From Streptomyces sp. V3I7 (GTDB taxonomy: Bacteria; Actinomycetota; Actinomycetes; Streptomycetales; Streptomycetaceae), in NCBI RefSeq assembly GCF_030817495.1, contig NZ_JAUSZK010000001.1:4629001-4693000 (forward strand): 64,000 nt of DNA, in the 5' to 3' direction. The translations under genes were made by a program, and so were the position numbers. The first letter of the stretch is position 1; every line of letters starts with the position of its first letter. The notes under the pieces are model-generated. The model had not been told where the DNA came from. It did no database searches and saw only the letters and a list, made by a program, of their open reading frames with translations. This document shows, piece by piece, positions 1-9,194 of this stretch.

Positions 1-357
1 CCGGGTTAGCTGCGTGTGCGATCTGGCGCACAGGAGACGGTGCCAGTGTGCGGGGCCCCCACTTCACCAGAGCGATGGAGCAGGGCCTCCCCGTCACTTA
101 TGCCGAACCTATGCGGCCAGGTCGAAGGGAGCCGGCCTCCTGGGACCGGACCATGCACACGATGCGTGACACCACCCTGGGCTGAGTACGCCGGGGACCA
201 GTGCGCTCAAGACCGTTCGGAGCGTGCGGCTGATCGGGTTTGTGCCTGGACAGTCCAAAGGAACGGTTAGGAGGATATCGGGACACTGTCCCTGCCTCAT
301 TCCCATGGAGGGCGCCCGGCCCTTCAGCGCGCGAGGCGCGGGCCGGGGCACCGCCCA
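1..357. other. gene-free left edge
   Basis: I see no convincing gene here. Open frames in this stretch lack a ribosome binding site and have no recognisable protein content. It is the region downstream of the minus-strand ABC permease and holds only a terminator-like hairpin near its right end. Confidence 0.5.
315..347 (-). terminator. hairpin after ABC permease gene
   Basis: CCCGGCCC pairs with GGGCCGGG across a 17-nt loop that is itself GC-rich. It lies 10 nt past the permease stop codon on the minus strand. There is no T run, which is usual in Streptomyces. Confidence 0.45.
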
Positions 358-1128
358 CTATGCGTCCCGCTTCCGCAGGAGCAGATATCCACCCGCGATC
401 GCCGCGATCACCCACAGCCCCATGATCCCCAGTCCGCCCCAGGGGCCGTACGGGGTGTCGTCGCCGACCCGGGGGACCACCTGCATGATGCGGCTCCCGG
501 CCTGGTCGGGCAGGAACTGGCCGACCTTCTTCGTCGCGTCGACGTTCCCGAGGATGTTGGAGATCAGGAAGAAGAACGGCATCAGGATGCCGAGCGACAG
601 CATCGGCGAGCGCAGCATCGCGGCGACTCCCATCGAGAACAGCGCGATGAGCGTCATGTAGAGCCCGGCGCCGATGACCGCCCGGAGCACCCCGGGGTCG
701 CCGAGCTGGGTCCGGTGGGTCCCGAGCATCGCCTGCCCGAGGAAGAACGCGGCGAAACCGGTCGCCATGCCGACGACGAGGGCGAGTCCGCCCGCCACCG
801 CGAGCTTGCTGAACAGGAAGGTCCCGCGCCGCGGGACCGCGGACAGCGAGGTGCGGATCATGCCGGTGCTGTACTCGTTGGACACGACCAGCACCCCGAA
901 CACGATCATCGCGAGCTGCCCGAGGGTCATCCCCGCGAAGCTGACGAAGGTGGGGTCGAAGGAGAGCCGCCGATCGGGTGGCATCTGGTCGAACTGACTG
1001 CGCGACAGGGCCGAGATCAGCATCCCGAGCGCGATGGTGACGACCACAGCGAGGGACAGCGTCCACAACGTGGACGCCACGGACCGGATCTTCGTCCACT
1101 CGGACCGGAGCACCTGGACAGCCGCCAT
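358..1128 (-). CDS. ABC-2 type transporter permease
   Basis: A 256-residue membrane protein that would form the pore of an ABC-2 exporter with the ATPase encoded just upstream. The start MAAVQVLRSEWTKIRS is the typical cytoplasmic N-terminus of this family (LRSEWTKI-R). A first membrane segment follows at about 19-40, and further hydrophobic spans continue to near the C-terminus, which ends in a short basic tail (LLLRKRDA). Only 3 nt separate it from the ATPase gene, so the two are co-transcribed and probably translationally coupled. The substrate cannot be inferred; drug or peptide export is common in the family. Confidence 0.9.
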   Translation of the reverse strand: MAAVQVLRSEWTKIRSVASTLWTLSLAVVVTIALGMLISALSRSQFDQMPPDRRLSFDPTFVSFAGMTLGQLAMIVFGVLVVSNEYSTGMIRTSLSAVPRRGTFLFSKLAVAGGLALVVGMATGFAAFFLGQAMLGTHRTQLGDPGVLRAVIGAGLYMTLIALFSMGVAAMLRSPMLSLGILMPFFFLISNILGNVDATKKVGQFLPDQAGSRIMQVVPRVGDDTPYGPWGGLGIMGLWVIAAIAGGYLLLRKRDA

Positions 1129-1131
1129 GGC

Positions 1132-2085
1132 TCAGGCTCCCTTCCCGTCGGCGCCCCAGCCCCGTGGGGCGGAAGGGGGGTCGGTGTGCGCGTGGTACTC
1201 CACCGACTGAGCCGTCAGCCGCATGAACGCCTCCTCCAGTGAAGCCTGCTGGGGACTGAGCTCGTACAGCACGACACCGCCCCGGGCGGCGAGCTCCCCG
1301 ATCCGCTCCGCCTTGCCGCCCTCGACCTCCAGCGTCCCGTCGCCGGGCCGCGTGACCGCGATGCCGTCCTCCTGGAGCACGTCCAGCAGCCGCTCGGGCT
1401 GCGGGGAGCGCATCCGGACGTACGAGCGCGAGTTCTCCCGGATGAAATCGGCCATGGAGGTGTCGGCGAGCAGCTTGCCCTGGCCGATGACGACGAGGTG
1501 GTCGGCGGTGACGGCCATCTCGTTCATGAGGTGGCTCGACACGAACACCGTCCGCCCCTGCGCGGCCAGCGACTTCATCAGGTTCCGGATCCAGTGGATG
1601 CCCTCGGGGTCGAGCCCGTTGACCGGCTCGTCGAACATCAGGATCCGCGGGTCGCCGAGCAGCGCGGCCGCGATGCCGAGCCGCTGCCCCATGCCGTACG
1701 AGAACCCCTTGGCCTTCTTCCGCGCCACCGCCGTGAGTCCGACGGTGTCCAGCACCTCGTGCACCCGGCGCTCGGGGATGCCGTTGCTCTGCGCGAGGCA
1801 CAGCAGATGGTTGAAGGCGCTCCGCCCGCCGTGCACGGCCTTGGCGTCCAGGAGCGCCCCGATGTATGTGAGGGGGTCCTTCAGCTGGTCGTAGTGGCGG
1901 CCGTCGATCCGCACGTCGCCGGCGGTGGGGCGGTCGAGGCCGAGGACCATGCGCATGGTGGTGGACTTCCCGGCCCCGTTGGGACCGAGAAAACCCGTGA
2001 CGACCCCCGGCTCCACGCGGAAGCTGAGGTCGTCCACCGCGGTCTTCTCGCCGTACCGCTTGGTCAGCCCGTCGAGCTCGATCAT
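1132..2085 (-). CDS. ABC transporter ATP-binding protein
   Basis: A 317-residue ATPase of the ABC-2 exporter class (CcmA/DrrA-like). The Walker A motif GPNGAGKST lies near residue 34. The signature is the degenerate FSYGMGQR rather than LSGGQ. The Walker B segment ILMFDEPVNGLDPEG and the switch histidine in VFVSSHL are intact. A C-terminal extension of about 100 residues after the nucleotide-binding domain is normal for drug and antibiotic exporters. It precedes its permease with a 3-nt gap and is insulated from filP by a strong terminator. Confidence 0.93.
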   Translation of the reverse strand: MIELDGLTKRYGEKTAVDDLSFRVEPGVVTGFLGPNGAGKSTTMRMVLGLDRPTAGDVRIDGRHYDQLKDPLTYIGALLDAKAVHGGRSAFNHLLCLAQSNGIPERRVHEVLDTVGLTAVARKKAKGFSYGMGQRLGIAAALLGDPRILMFDEPVNGLDPEGIHWIRNLMKSLAAQGRTVFVSSHLMNEMAVTADHLVVIGQGKLLADTSMADFIRENSRSYVRMRSPQPERLLDVLQEDGIAVTRPGDGTLEVEGGKAERIGELAARGGVVLYELSPQQASLEEAFMRLTAQSVEYHAHTDPPSAPRGWGADGKGA

Positions 2086-2103
2086 GCGGCCACGCTAAGA
2101 CGC

Positions 2104-2143
2104 GGCAAGGCCCCCTGCCACCGGAGCGGCAGGGGGCCTCGCC
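2104..2143 (-). terminator. filP terminator
   Basis: Two 16-nt arms (15 of 16 pairs) with an 8-nt loop lie between the filP stop and the ABC ATPase start on the minus strand. The core is AGGCCCCCTGCC paired with GGCAGGGGGCCT. Confidence 0.85.
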
Positions 2144-2168
2144 GTGGTGCTCGGCGTACGCCGGGGTG

Positions 2169-3104
2169 TTACCGGGACTGCTGCGCCGGGACGCCCCGGG
2201 AGATCGGCTCGTCCTCGGCGGGCGCGCCGGCGGCGGCCACCGCGGCACCCGTGAGCGTGGCCAGCATCTCGCGGACGTTCGTCAGCTGGGCGTTGATGGA
2301 GTCGCGGCGGTTGGTGAGAGCCGCGAGCTCGCGCTCGGATTCCGAACGGATGCGGTCGGCCTTGGCGTTCGCGTCGGCCACGATGTCCTCGGCCTGGCGC
2401 TGGGCCGTCTCCACCGTCTGGCGGGCACGGCGCTCGGCGTCGGTGCGCAGCTTCTCCGCCTCCAGACGGAGCTGCTCGGCGCGGTGCTCGATCTCGGCGA
2501 GGCGCTTCTCGGCCTTCTGCTGACGCGAGGCCAGGTCGCGCTCGGATTGCTCGCGGCGCTTGGCCAGGTTCGTCTCGAAGTCCGCGGCGGCCTGCGCGGC
2601 CTTGGCGCGGGTCTCCTCGAAGAGGGCGTCCGCCTCCTCGCGCTTGGACTGCGCGTCCTTCTGCGCGTCGGAACGCAGCTGGGACGCTTCGCCCTTGGCC
2701 TTCTCGACGATCCGGACGCCCTCGTCCTCGGCCTTGGCCTTGCGGTCCGCGGCGAAGGACTCCGCGTCGTTGCGTACCTGCTGGGCCGCCGACTCGGCGA
2801 GCTCACGGTGCTGTTCGGACGCGCGCCGGGCCTCCTCGCGCAGGTCCTTGGCCTCCTCCTCGGCGAGACGGAGGATCTTCTCGACACGGGCGCCGAGACC
2901 CGCGTACGACGGCTCGGCGTCGGTGACGGCGGTCTGGGCGTTCTGGGTCTCGAGGTGGAGTTCCTCGATGCGCTTTTCCAGAGCGGTGATGCGGGCGAGA
3001 GCGCTGTCACGGTCGGAGACGAGCTTCGAGATCCGTTCGTCCACCTGAGCGCGGTCGTATCCACGCCGCACAAGCTCGAAGCCGTAGGGGGAAGTGTCGC
3101 TCAT
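2169..3104 (-). CDS. filP: FilP, coiled-coil cytoskeletal filament protein
   Basis: A 311-residue, almost entirely alpha-helical coiled-coil protein rich in Ala, Glu, Arg, Lys and Gln, matching S. coelicolor FilP in length and in its N-terminus MSDTSPYGFELVRRGYDR. FilP is known to form intermediate-filament-like networks near hyphal tips and to interact with DivIVA, contributing to stiffness and polar growth. The coiled coil runs from about residue 20 to 270. The conserved tail NRRDSINAQLTNVREML resembles the tail of the Scy protein encoded upstream. Older annotations call this a cellulose-binding protein, which the sequence does not support. Confidence 0.93.
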   Translation of the reverse strand: MSDTSPYGFELVRRGYDRAQVDERISKLVSDRDSALARITALEKRIEELHLETQNAQTAVTDAEPSYAGLGARVEKILRLAEEEAKDLREEARRASEQHRELAESAAQQVRNDAESFAADRKAKAEDEGVRIVEKAKGEASQLRSDAQKDAQSKREEADALFEETRAKAAQAAADFETNLAKRREQSERDLASRQQKAEKRLAEIEHRAEQLRLEAEKLRTDAERRARQTVETAQRQAEDIVADANAKADRIRSESERELAALTNRRDSINAQLTNVREMLATLTGAAVAAAGAPAEDEPISRGVPAQQSR

Positions 3105-3288
3105 GGGGTTCCTGTCGAATGAGACCGGTGAGGTGATAGGGGGAATCCTAGGGGCCCAAGCGATGTGTCATCGAGCGGATACGTGTTTGATCTGGAGAAT
3201 GACACCTCTTTCGGGTGGCTGAGCGCGGGACAGCTTGCCAAATACTTGGGCAAAGGCCCCCAGGAGACACGCAAATCACGCTCCACGG

Positions 3289-6200
3289 CTAGCCCTCCGA
3301 CGACTTGCCACCCGAACGAGGTGCCCCCACGGTGGCCCCCGCCTTGACCCCGCCGTCCTTGCCGGCCGCCGGCGCCTCGAAGGACTCCAGCGCCTCCAGC
3401 ACCGACTGCACGCGCGAGATCTCGGAGTTGATGTCCTCGCGGCGCCGCATCAGGATCTCCAGCTCGCGCTTGCCCTCCTCGACCGTGCGCTTCGCCTCGC
3501 GGATCGCCTCGGCCTTGAGCTCCTCGGCCTCCTTGACGAGCGAGTTCTTCTTCTGCCCGGCCTCCTTGAGCAGCCCCTCGGCCTTCTTGACCGCGGCGAT
3601 ACGGACCTTGCCCGCCTCGGAGTTGGCCTCCGAGACGATCTCCTTGGCCTGCGCCCGCGCCTCGGCGAGCTGCTCCTCGGCGGCCTTGACCAGCGCGTCG
3701 CACCGGTCGCCGGCCGACTTCATCGCCTCGGCCGACTCACGGCGCGCCCGCTCGTGCAGCTGCTCGATCTCGGTGGTGATCCGCTCACGCAGCTCCTCCG
3801 CGCGCTCGCGGATCGCGGTGGCGTCCCGGCGGGCGCCGACGAGCAGCTCGTCCGCGTCCGTACGAGCCTTCTCCACACGGGAGTTGCCCTCGATCGTCGC
3901 CTCCGAGACCAGCCGATCGGCCTCCTTGCGGGCCGCGCCGACCATGGTGTCGGCCTGCGCCTCGGCGTCCGCCGTGGTCTTGTGCGCCTGCGCCTGCGCC
4001 TCGGTGAGCAGCTTGTCGGCCTCGGCCGTGGTCTCCGTGATGAGCTTGTCGACCTGCTCGGCCGCCTCCGAACGCCGCTTGTGGGCGTCCTTGCGGGCCT
4101 CGTCCAGCGTCCGGTCGGCCTCCTCCCGCGCGGAGTTGACCAGGTTCTCGGCCTCGGCGTGCGCGTCCGCCCTGACCCGCTCGGACTCGCTGCGGATCCG
4201 GTCGGCCTGCGCCTGCGCGGCGCCCACCGTCTCGGCGGCCTCGGCACGCAGCCGCTCGGCGTCGCCGGATGCGTCCGCGATCAGCTCCTCGGCCTTCGCG
4301 ACGGCCTCGGCACGCACCCGGTCGGCCTCACGGGCCGTCTCCGACTGCAGCCGCTCCGCCTCGCTGCGGGCCTCGGTGATGAGGGTGTCCGCCTGCGTCG
4401 CGGCGTCCGAACGGATGCGGTTGGCGTCCGCCCGGGCGTCGGCACGGGTGCGCGAGGCGTCCTGGTCGGCCTGGGACGCGGTCTCGGAGGCCTCCGTACG
4501 CACCCGCTGGGCGTGCGCGGACGCCTCCGAGCGCAGCCGCTCGGCCTCGGCGACGGCCTCCGCCATCGTCCGCTCGGCGAGCGCCTTGGCGGCCTCGGCC
4601 TCCTCGTTCGCCGCGTGGCGCAGGCGCGTTGCGTCCTCGCTCGCGCGGTCCCGCTCGGCGTAGGCGTCGGAGCGGACCCGGTCCGCCTCCTCCTCGGCCT
4701 CCCGGCGCGTGCGGTCCGCCGCGTGCTCGGCGGCGGAGCGCAGACCGGTGACCTCTTCCTGCGCCTGCTCGTGCAGCCCGGCGACGGAGTCCCGTACCTG
4801 CTGGGCGTGCTGCTCGGCGGCCGAGACCATCTCGGTGGCGCGCCGGTCGGCCTCCTCGACCAGCCGGATCGCCTCGGCCTGCGCCTCCTCCACGCGCTTG
4901 CGTGCGGAAGCCAGCAGTTCCTCGCTGCGCTCGCGGGCCCGCTCGCGCTCCTGGTCGGCCTCCTGGCGGGCGGAGCCGAGGAGTTCCTCGGCCTCGCGAC
5001 GGCGCCGGGCGGCCTCCTCCTGGGCGCCGGCCAGGGTCTCCGACGCCTCGGTGCCCAGCCGCTCGGCGGCGGCCTGCGCCTCGGCCCGGACCCGGTCCGC
5101 GGTCTCCTGGGCCTCCGACTTGAGCCGCTCGGCCTCGGCCGCGGCCTCCGAACGCAGCCGTACGGCGACGGCCTCGCCCTCGGCGCGCGAGGCGGAGGCG
5201 TCCGACGCGGCCTCGTCGCGCAGCCGCGCGGCCTCCCGCTCCGCCTGCTCCTGGAGCGTACGGATCCGCTCGGCGGCCTCGGCACGCAGCCGATCGGCCT
5301 CCTCGCCGGCCTCGCGGCGGATCCGGGCGCCCTCCTCGCGGGCCTCGGTCAGCGCCTGCTCGGCGGCGGCGAGGCGCTCCTCGGCCTCGGTGTGCAGCCG
5401 GGTCAGTTCCTCGGCGGCCTCGGTCCGCCGGGTCTCGACGGCCCGCTCGGTCTCCGCGCGCAGCTCGCGCGCGGCCGTCTCGGCCTCCGTCGTGAGCGTC
5501 TCGGCCCGCTCGGCGGCCTCGGTGCGCAGCCGCTCGGCCTCCTCGCGGGCGCGCTCCAGCGTCTCCTCGGCCTGCTTGCGCAGACCGGTCGCCCGCTCGA
5601 TGGCCTCGGCGCGGACCTTCTCGCTGTCCGTCGTGGCGCTCTGGCGCAGCTCGTCGGCGTCGGCCTTGGCCTTGGACAGCAGCTCCTCGGCGGACTTCGC
5701 CGCCTCCTCGATCTGCTGGACGGCCTCGCGCCGGGCCTCGGCGCGGATGCTCTCGCCCTCCGCGACCGCGTCACCGCGCAACTGCTCGGCCTCACCGCGC
5801 AGTCGGCGCGCCTCCTCCTGGAGCTCGACCGTCTTGGCGCGGTAGTCCTTGGTGTCGTCCTTCGCCGCGCCCTTGAGCTGCTCGGCGATGTCGTGCGCCT
5901 CGGCACGCAGCCGGTCGGCCTCGCTCTCCGCCTCGCTGCGGATCCGCTCGGCCTCCTCGGTGGCGGCCTTGGTGGTGTTACGGGCCTCCTCCGCCGCCTT
6001 GTTGAGGACGTCCTCGGCGGTCTTGGCGGCCTTGGACAGCTGGGTCGCGCTCTCCTCGGCGGTGATCGTGCGGGCCCGCTCCGAGGCCTCGGCGACGATC
6101 TTCTCGGCCTCGGTACGGGCGTCCGCGAGCGCCTGCTCGGCCTCGGCCTTGGTGCTCTCGGCGTCCTTGGTCGCCTCGCCGACGAGACGGGCCACCTGCT

Positions 6201-7149
6201 CCTTGGCAGTGCGCGTGCGCTGCTCGTTGGCGGCCTCGGCACTGGCCAGCGCCTTGGACGCGGCCGTCTCGGCCTCCGTGACCAGCTTCTCGGCCTCGGT
6301 CTGCGCCTTGCGCAGCGCCTCCTCGGCCTCGGCCATGCGCTGCTCGGCGGCGCGGCTCAGCTCGGCGGACTGCCGGCGCGCGGCGTCGGACTCGTTCGCC
6401 GTCGAGCTGCGCAGCTGCTCGGCGTGGTCGGCGGCCTCCTGGGCCTGCGTCGACGCGGCGTTCAGCAGCCGCTCGGCGTCGGTGCGGGCGCGGCGCAGCA
6501 GCTGCTCGGCCTCGGCGCGCGCGGACTCCGCCTCGCTCTGCAGCCGCTGGCGGGCCTCGCTCGTCAACCGCTCGGCCTCGGCGCGGGCGGCGGCCATGGC
6601 CTGCTCGGCCTCGGCACGCGACTCCTCGATCAGCCGGCGCGCCTGCGACTCCGAACGGGCACGCAGCTGCTCGGCCCACGCCACGTTCTCGTTGACGTGC
6701 GACTCGACGGTCTGCCGGCGCTCGGCCAGCTCCTGGTCGAGCTGCTGGCGGCGGTTGATCGCCTCCTGGTGCAGCTCCGACTGCAGCCGGGCGGCCTGCT
6801 CGGCGTGCTCCTGGAGCAGCCGCTGAGTCTGCGCCCGGACCTGGGCCAGCTCGCGCTCGGCGTCCTGGCGCAACTGGTCGGCCTGCATCTGCGCATTACG
6901 CAGCAGCTGCTCGGCCTGATAGCCGATGTCACCGCCCTCGAAGGCGGGCCGGGACATGATGGTGCGCCGCGCCTCATGCAGCTTGGCGCGCAGCACCTCG
7001 ACCTGGTAGCCGAGGTCCTCGGCGTGCTGGATCGCCTTTTCCCGCTCGGTCTTCAGCCGCTTCATCTCGGCCTCGAACCGAGTGAGGTGGTCGACGTCAG
7101 CCGCCGGCTCTCGCTCCTGGCTCTCGTAGCCCCGCACTGCGCGGTCCAT
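3289..7149 (-). CDS. scy: Scy, giant coiled-coil polarity scaffold
   Basis: A 1286-residue protein made almost wholly of repeated Ala-Glu-Ala-Glu-Arg-Leu-type units, the Scy signature. Scy is known to organise the tip-located assembly of DivIVA, Scy and FilP that sets sites of polar growth and branching. A short N-terminal head (to about residue 60) resembles DivIVA-like starts. Then come hendecad-based repeats (51-residue periodicity is described for this family), and a tail LMRRREDINSEISRVQ like that of FilP. It is about 40 residues shorter than the S. coelicolor protein as I remember it, which could be loss of one repeat or collapse of repetitive reads. It is transcribed towards filP across a 184-nt gap. 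Confidence 0.93.
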   Translation of the reverse strand: MDRAVRGYESQEREPAADVDHLTRFEAEMKRLKTEREKAIQHAEDLGYQVEVLRAKLHEARRTIMSRPAFEGGDIGYQAEQLLRNAQMQADQLRQDAERELAQVRAQTQRLLQEHAEQAARLQSELHQEAINRRQQLDQELAERRQTVESHVNENVAWAEQLRARSESQARRLIEESRAEAEQAMAAARAEAERLTSEARQRLQSEAESARAEAEQLLRRARTDAERLLNAASTQAQEAADHAEQLRSSTANESDAARRQSAELSRAAEQRMAEAEEALRKAQTEAEKLVTEAETAASKALASAEAANEQRTRTAKEQVARLVGEATKDAESTKAEAEQALADARTEAEKIVAEASERARTITAEESATQLSKAAKTAEDVLNKAAEEARNTTKAATEEAERIRSEAESEADRLRAEAHDIAEQLKGAAKDDTKDYRAKTVELQEEARRLRGEAEQLRGDAVAEGESIRAEARREAVQQIEEAAKSAEELLSKAKADADELRQSATTDSEKVRAEAIERATGLRKQAEETLERAREEAERLRTEAAERAETLTTEAETAARELRAETERAVETRRTEAAEELTRLHTEAEERLAAAEQALTEAREEGARIRREAGEEADRLRAEAAERIRTLQEQAEREAARLRDEAASDASASRAEGEAVAVRLRSEAAAEAERLKSEAQETADRVRAEAQAAAERLGTEASETLAGAQEEAARRRREAEELLGSARQEADQERERARERSEELLASARKRVEEAQAEAIRLVEEADRRATEMVSAAEQHAQQVRDSVAGLHEQAQEEVTGLRSAAEHAADRTRREAEEEADRVRSDAYAERDRASEDATRLRHAANEEAEAAKALAERTMAEAVAEAERLRSEASAHAQRVRTEASETASQADQDASRTRADARADANRIRSDAATQADTLITEARSEAERLQSETAREADRVRAEAVAKAEELIADASGDAERLRAEAAETVGAAQAQADRIRSESERVRADAHAEAENLVNSAREEADRTLDEARKDAHKRRSEAAEQVDKLITETTAEADKLLTEAQAQAHKTTADAEAQADTMVGAARKEADRLVSEATIEGNSRVEKARTDADELLVGARRDATAIRERAEELRERITTEIEQLHERARRESAEAMKSAGDRCDALVKAAEEQLAEARAQAKEIVSEANSEAGKVRIAAVKKAEGLLKEAGQKKNSLVKEAEELKAEAIREAKRTVEEGKRELEILMRRREDINSEISRVQSVLEALESFEAPAAGKDGGVKAGATVGAPRSGGKSSEG

Positions 7150-7346
7150 CCGTCCCCTGGTCGCAAGCCTGTCTCAAAGAGCACCGTCCATCCGCCGAAC
7201 GGGGCCCCCGGGGAATGGTGTCAGATCTGCGGCGGAGCATGGGCTGCCGCCCCGACGCTCGCCCCCCGAAACCCGGACCCCGGCATGCGGTCGCCCTGGG
7301 TGCAGCGACGACCGCCCCCAACCCTACCGGCCCATATGTACGTCAG

Positions 7347-7787
7347 TCAGTGCTCAGGTGACTCAACAGCCGCCGATGTGACCAGTTCTGTCAGGACGCC
7401 ATGGCAGTCCTTGGGGTGGAGAAAGGTGATCCGGGACCCCATCGAACCGCGCCGGGGCTCGTCGTACAGGACGCGTACGCCCTTCTCGCGGATGCTCGCG
7501 GCGTCCCCGTCGACGTCCGCCGTCCCGAACGCGATGTGGTGCACACCCTCGCCGTTCTTCGCCAGCCACTTGCCGACCGCCGAGTCCTCCCGGGTCGGTT
7601 CGAGGAGCTGGAGGTACGAGGCGCCCCCGTCGGACGTATCGTTGATCTTGAGCATGGCCTCGCGCACGCCCTGCTCCTCGTTGACCTCGGTGTGGAACAC
7701 CTCGAAGCCGTACGTGGCACGGTAGAACTCGACGGTCGCGTCGAGGTCGTGGCAGGCAATCCCGATGTGGTCGATTCGCGTCAGCAT
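7347..7787 (-). CDS. mce: methylmalonyl-CoA epimerase
   Basis: A 146-residue glyoxalase/VOC-fold metalloenzyme that interconverts (R)- and (S)-methylmalonyl-CoA, linking propionyl-CoA carboxylation to the B12-dependent mutase and to polyketide extender units. The expected metal ligands are visible: His in RIDHIGIA, Gln in YLQLLEP, His in VHHIAFG and Glu in VLTELV near the C-terminus. Length is normal. It is divergent from the thiolase gene, and MeaB, the mutase chaperone, lies on the other side of that gene, so the neighbourhood is one of acyl-CoA metabolism. Confidence 0.95.
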   Translation of the reverse strand: MLTRIDHIGIACHDLDATVEFYRATYGFEVFHTEVNEEQGVREAMLKINDTSDGGASYLQLLEPTREDSAVGKWLAKNGEGVHHIAFGTADVDGDAASIREKGVRVLYDEPRRGSMGSRITFLHPKDCHGVLTELVTSAAVESPEH

Positions 7788-7849
7788 GGTTTCAGTGCAG
7801 CGCTCCGGAGGTGGTTACGCAACGTGCGCGCGATCACACCGTACGCCCG

Positions 7850-7879
7850 ATGACGGGGTGGACCACCGCTCAGTACATT
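7850..7879 (+). promoter_or_regulatory. candidate promoter of thiolase gene
   Basis: TACATT forms a -10 box and ATGACG/TGACGG a -35 box 17-18 nt upstream. This would give a leader of about 50 nt ahead of the thiolase ribosome binding site AAGGGG. It is a prediction from consensus only. Confidence 0.45.
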
Positions 7880-7935
7880 CGACGTAAACCCTCGTTCACT
7901 CCTCAGCTCGTGCAGCTGGAAGGGGATCGCACCTC

Positions 7936-9138
7936 ATGTCAGGAACGAACAGCACGACGTCGGTCATCGTCGCCGGTGCCAGGACGCCGATGGGGCGCCT
8001 GCTCGGCTCGCTCAAGTCCTTCTCCGGAGCCGACCTCGGCGGCTTCGCGATCAAGGCCGCTCTGGACCGTGCGGGGATCGGCGGCGACCAGGTGCAGTAC
8101 GTGATCATGGGGCAGGTGCTCCAGGCCGGTGCCGGCCAGATCCCGGCGCGCCAGGCCGCGGTCAAGGCCGGCATCCCGATGAACGTCCCGGCGCTCACGG
8201 TCAACAAGGTGTGCCTGTCCGGCCTGGACGCGATCGCACTGGCCGACCAGCTCATCCGCGCGGGTGAGTTCGACGTCGTCGTCGCCGGCGGCCAGGAGTC
8301 CATGACCAACGCCCCGCACCTGCTGCCGAAGTCCCGTGACGGCTACAAGTACGGCGCGGTCGAGATGGTCGACGCGATGGCCTACGACGGCCTGACCGAC
8401 TCCTTCGAGGGCGTCGCCATGGGCGAGTCCACCGAGAAGCACAACAAGCGCCTGGGCATCCAGCGCCCCGAGCAGGACGAGATCGCGGCGCTGTCCCACC
8501 AGCGGGCCGCCGCCGCGCAGAAGAACGGCGTCTTCGAGGCCGAGATCACCCCGGTCGAGATCCCCCAGCGCAAGGGCGAGCCGGTCGTCTTCAGCAAGGA
8601 CGAGGGCATCCGCGCCGACACCACCGCGGAGTCCCTGGGCAGGCTGCGCCCGGCGTTCGCCAAGGACGGCACGATCACCGCCGGCTCCGCCTCGCAGATC
8701 TCGGACGGCGCGGCCGCCGTGGTCGTGATGAGCAAGGCCAAGGCCCAGGAGCTCGGCCTGGAGTGGATCGCCGAGATCGGCGCCCACGGCAACGTGGCGG
8801 GCCCGGACAACTCCCTGCAGTCCCAGCCCTCCAACGCGATCCTGCACGCCCTCAAGAAGGAGGGCCTGGAGGTCTCCGACCTCGACCTGATCGAGATCAA
8901 CGAGGCCTTCGCCGCCGTCGCGGTCCAGTCAATGAAGGACCTCGGGGTGTCCACGGAAAAGGTGAACGTCAACGGCGGCGCCATCGCCCTGGGGCACCCG
9001 ATCGGCATGTCCGGCGCCCGTCTCGTGCTGCACCTCGCGCTGGAGCTCAAGCGCCGGGGCGGCGGAGTCGGCGCGGCCGCGCTGTGCGGTGGCGGCGGCC
9101 AGGGCGACGCGCTGATCGTGCGGGTGCCGAAGGCGTAA
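7936..9138 (+). CDS. acetyl-CoA C-acetyltransferase (thiolase)
   Basis: A 400-residue type II thiolase joining or splitting acetoacetyl-CoA. The acylated nucleophile is Cys93 in NKVCLSGL, His354 lies in [10 protein letters not shown], and the second catalytic Cys384 lies in CGGGGQGDA. All signatures are intact and full length. AAGGGG sits about 10 nt before the ATG. Downstream, MeaB follows after 56 nt in the same direction, so the two may share a transcript. The likely role is acetoacetyl-CoA supply for the ethylmalonyl-CoA/butyryl-CoA and branched acyl-CoA routes that use the mutases. That link is inferred. Confidence 0.95.
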   Translation: MSGTNSTTSVIVAGARTPMGRLLGSLKSFSGADLGGFAIKAALDRAGIGGDQVQYVIMGQVLQAGAGQIPARQAAVKAGIPMNVPALTVNKVCLSGLDAIALADQLIRAGEFDVVVAGGQESMTNAPHLLPKSRDGYKYGAVEMVDAMAYDGLTDSFEGVAMGESTEKHNKRLGIQRPEQDEIAALSHQRAAAAQKNGVFEAEITPVEIPQRKGEPVVFSKDEGIRADTTAESLGRLRPAFAKDGTITAGSASQISDGAAAVVVMSKAKAQELGLEWIAEIGAHGNVAGPDNSLQSQPSNAILHALKKEGLEVSDLDLIEINEAFAAVAVQSMKDLGVSTEKVNVNGGAIALGHPIGMSGARLVLHLALELKRRGGGVGAAALCGGGGQGDALIVRVPKA

Positions 9139-9194
9139 GCATTCCCTTGTACGTCTGCATGTCTGTACGTCGGTGAAGTGAACGGAGCTGTGTG

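Noticed and set aside
3289..7149. CRISPR-like repetition
   Set aside because: The repeats are codon repeats of a coiled coil, not equal repeats with unique spacers.
3235..7725. A long open frame of about 1500 codons on the plus strand opposite scy
   Set aside because: It mirrors the GC-rich coiled-coil repeats of scy; Arg/Leu/Gly-rich translation, no ribosome binding site, no domain.
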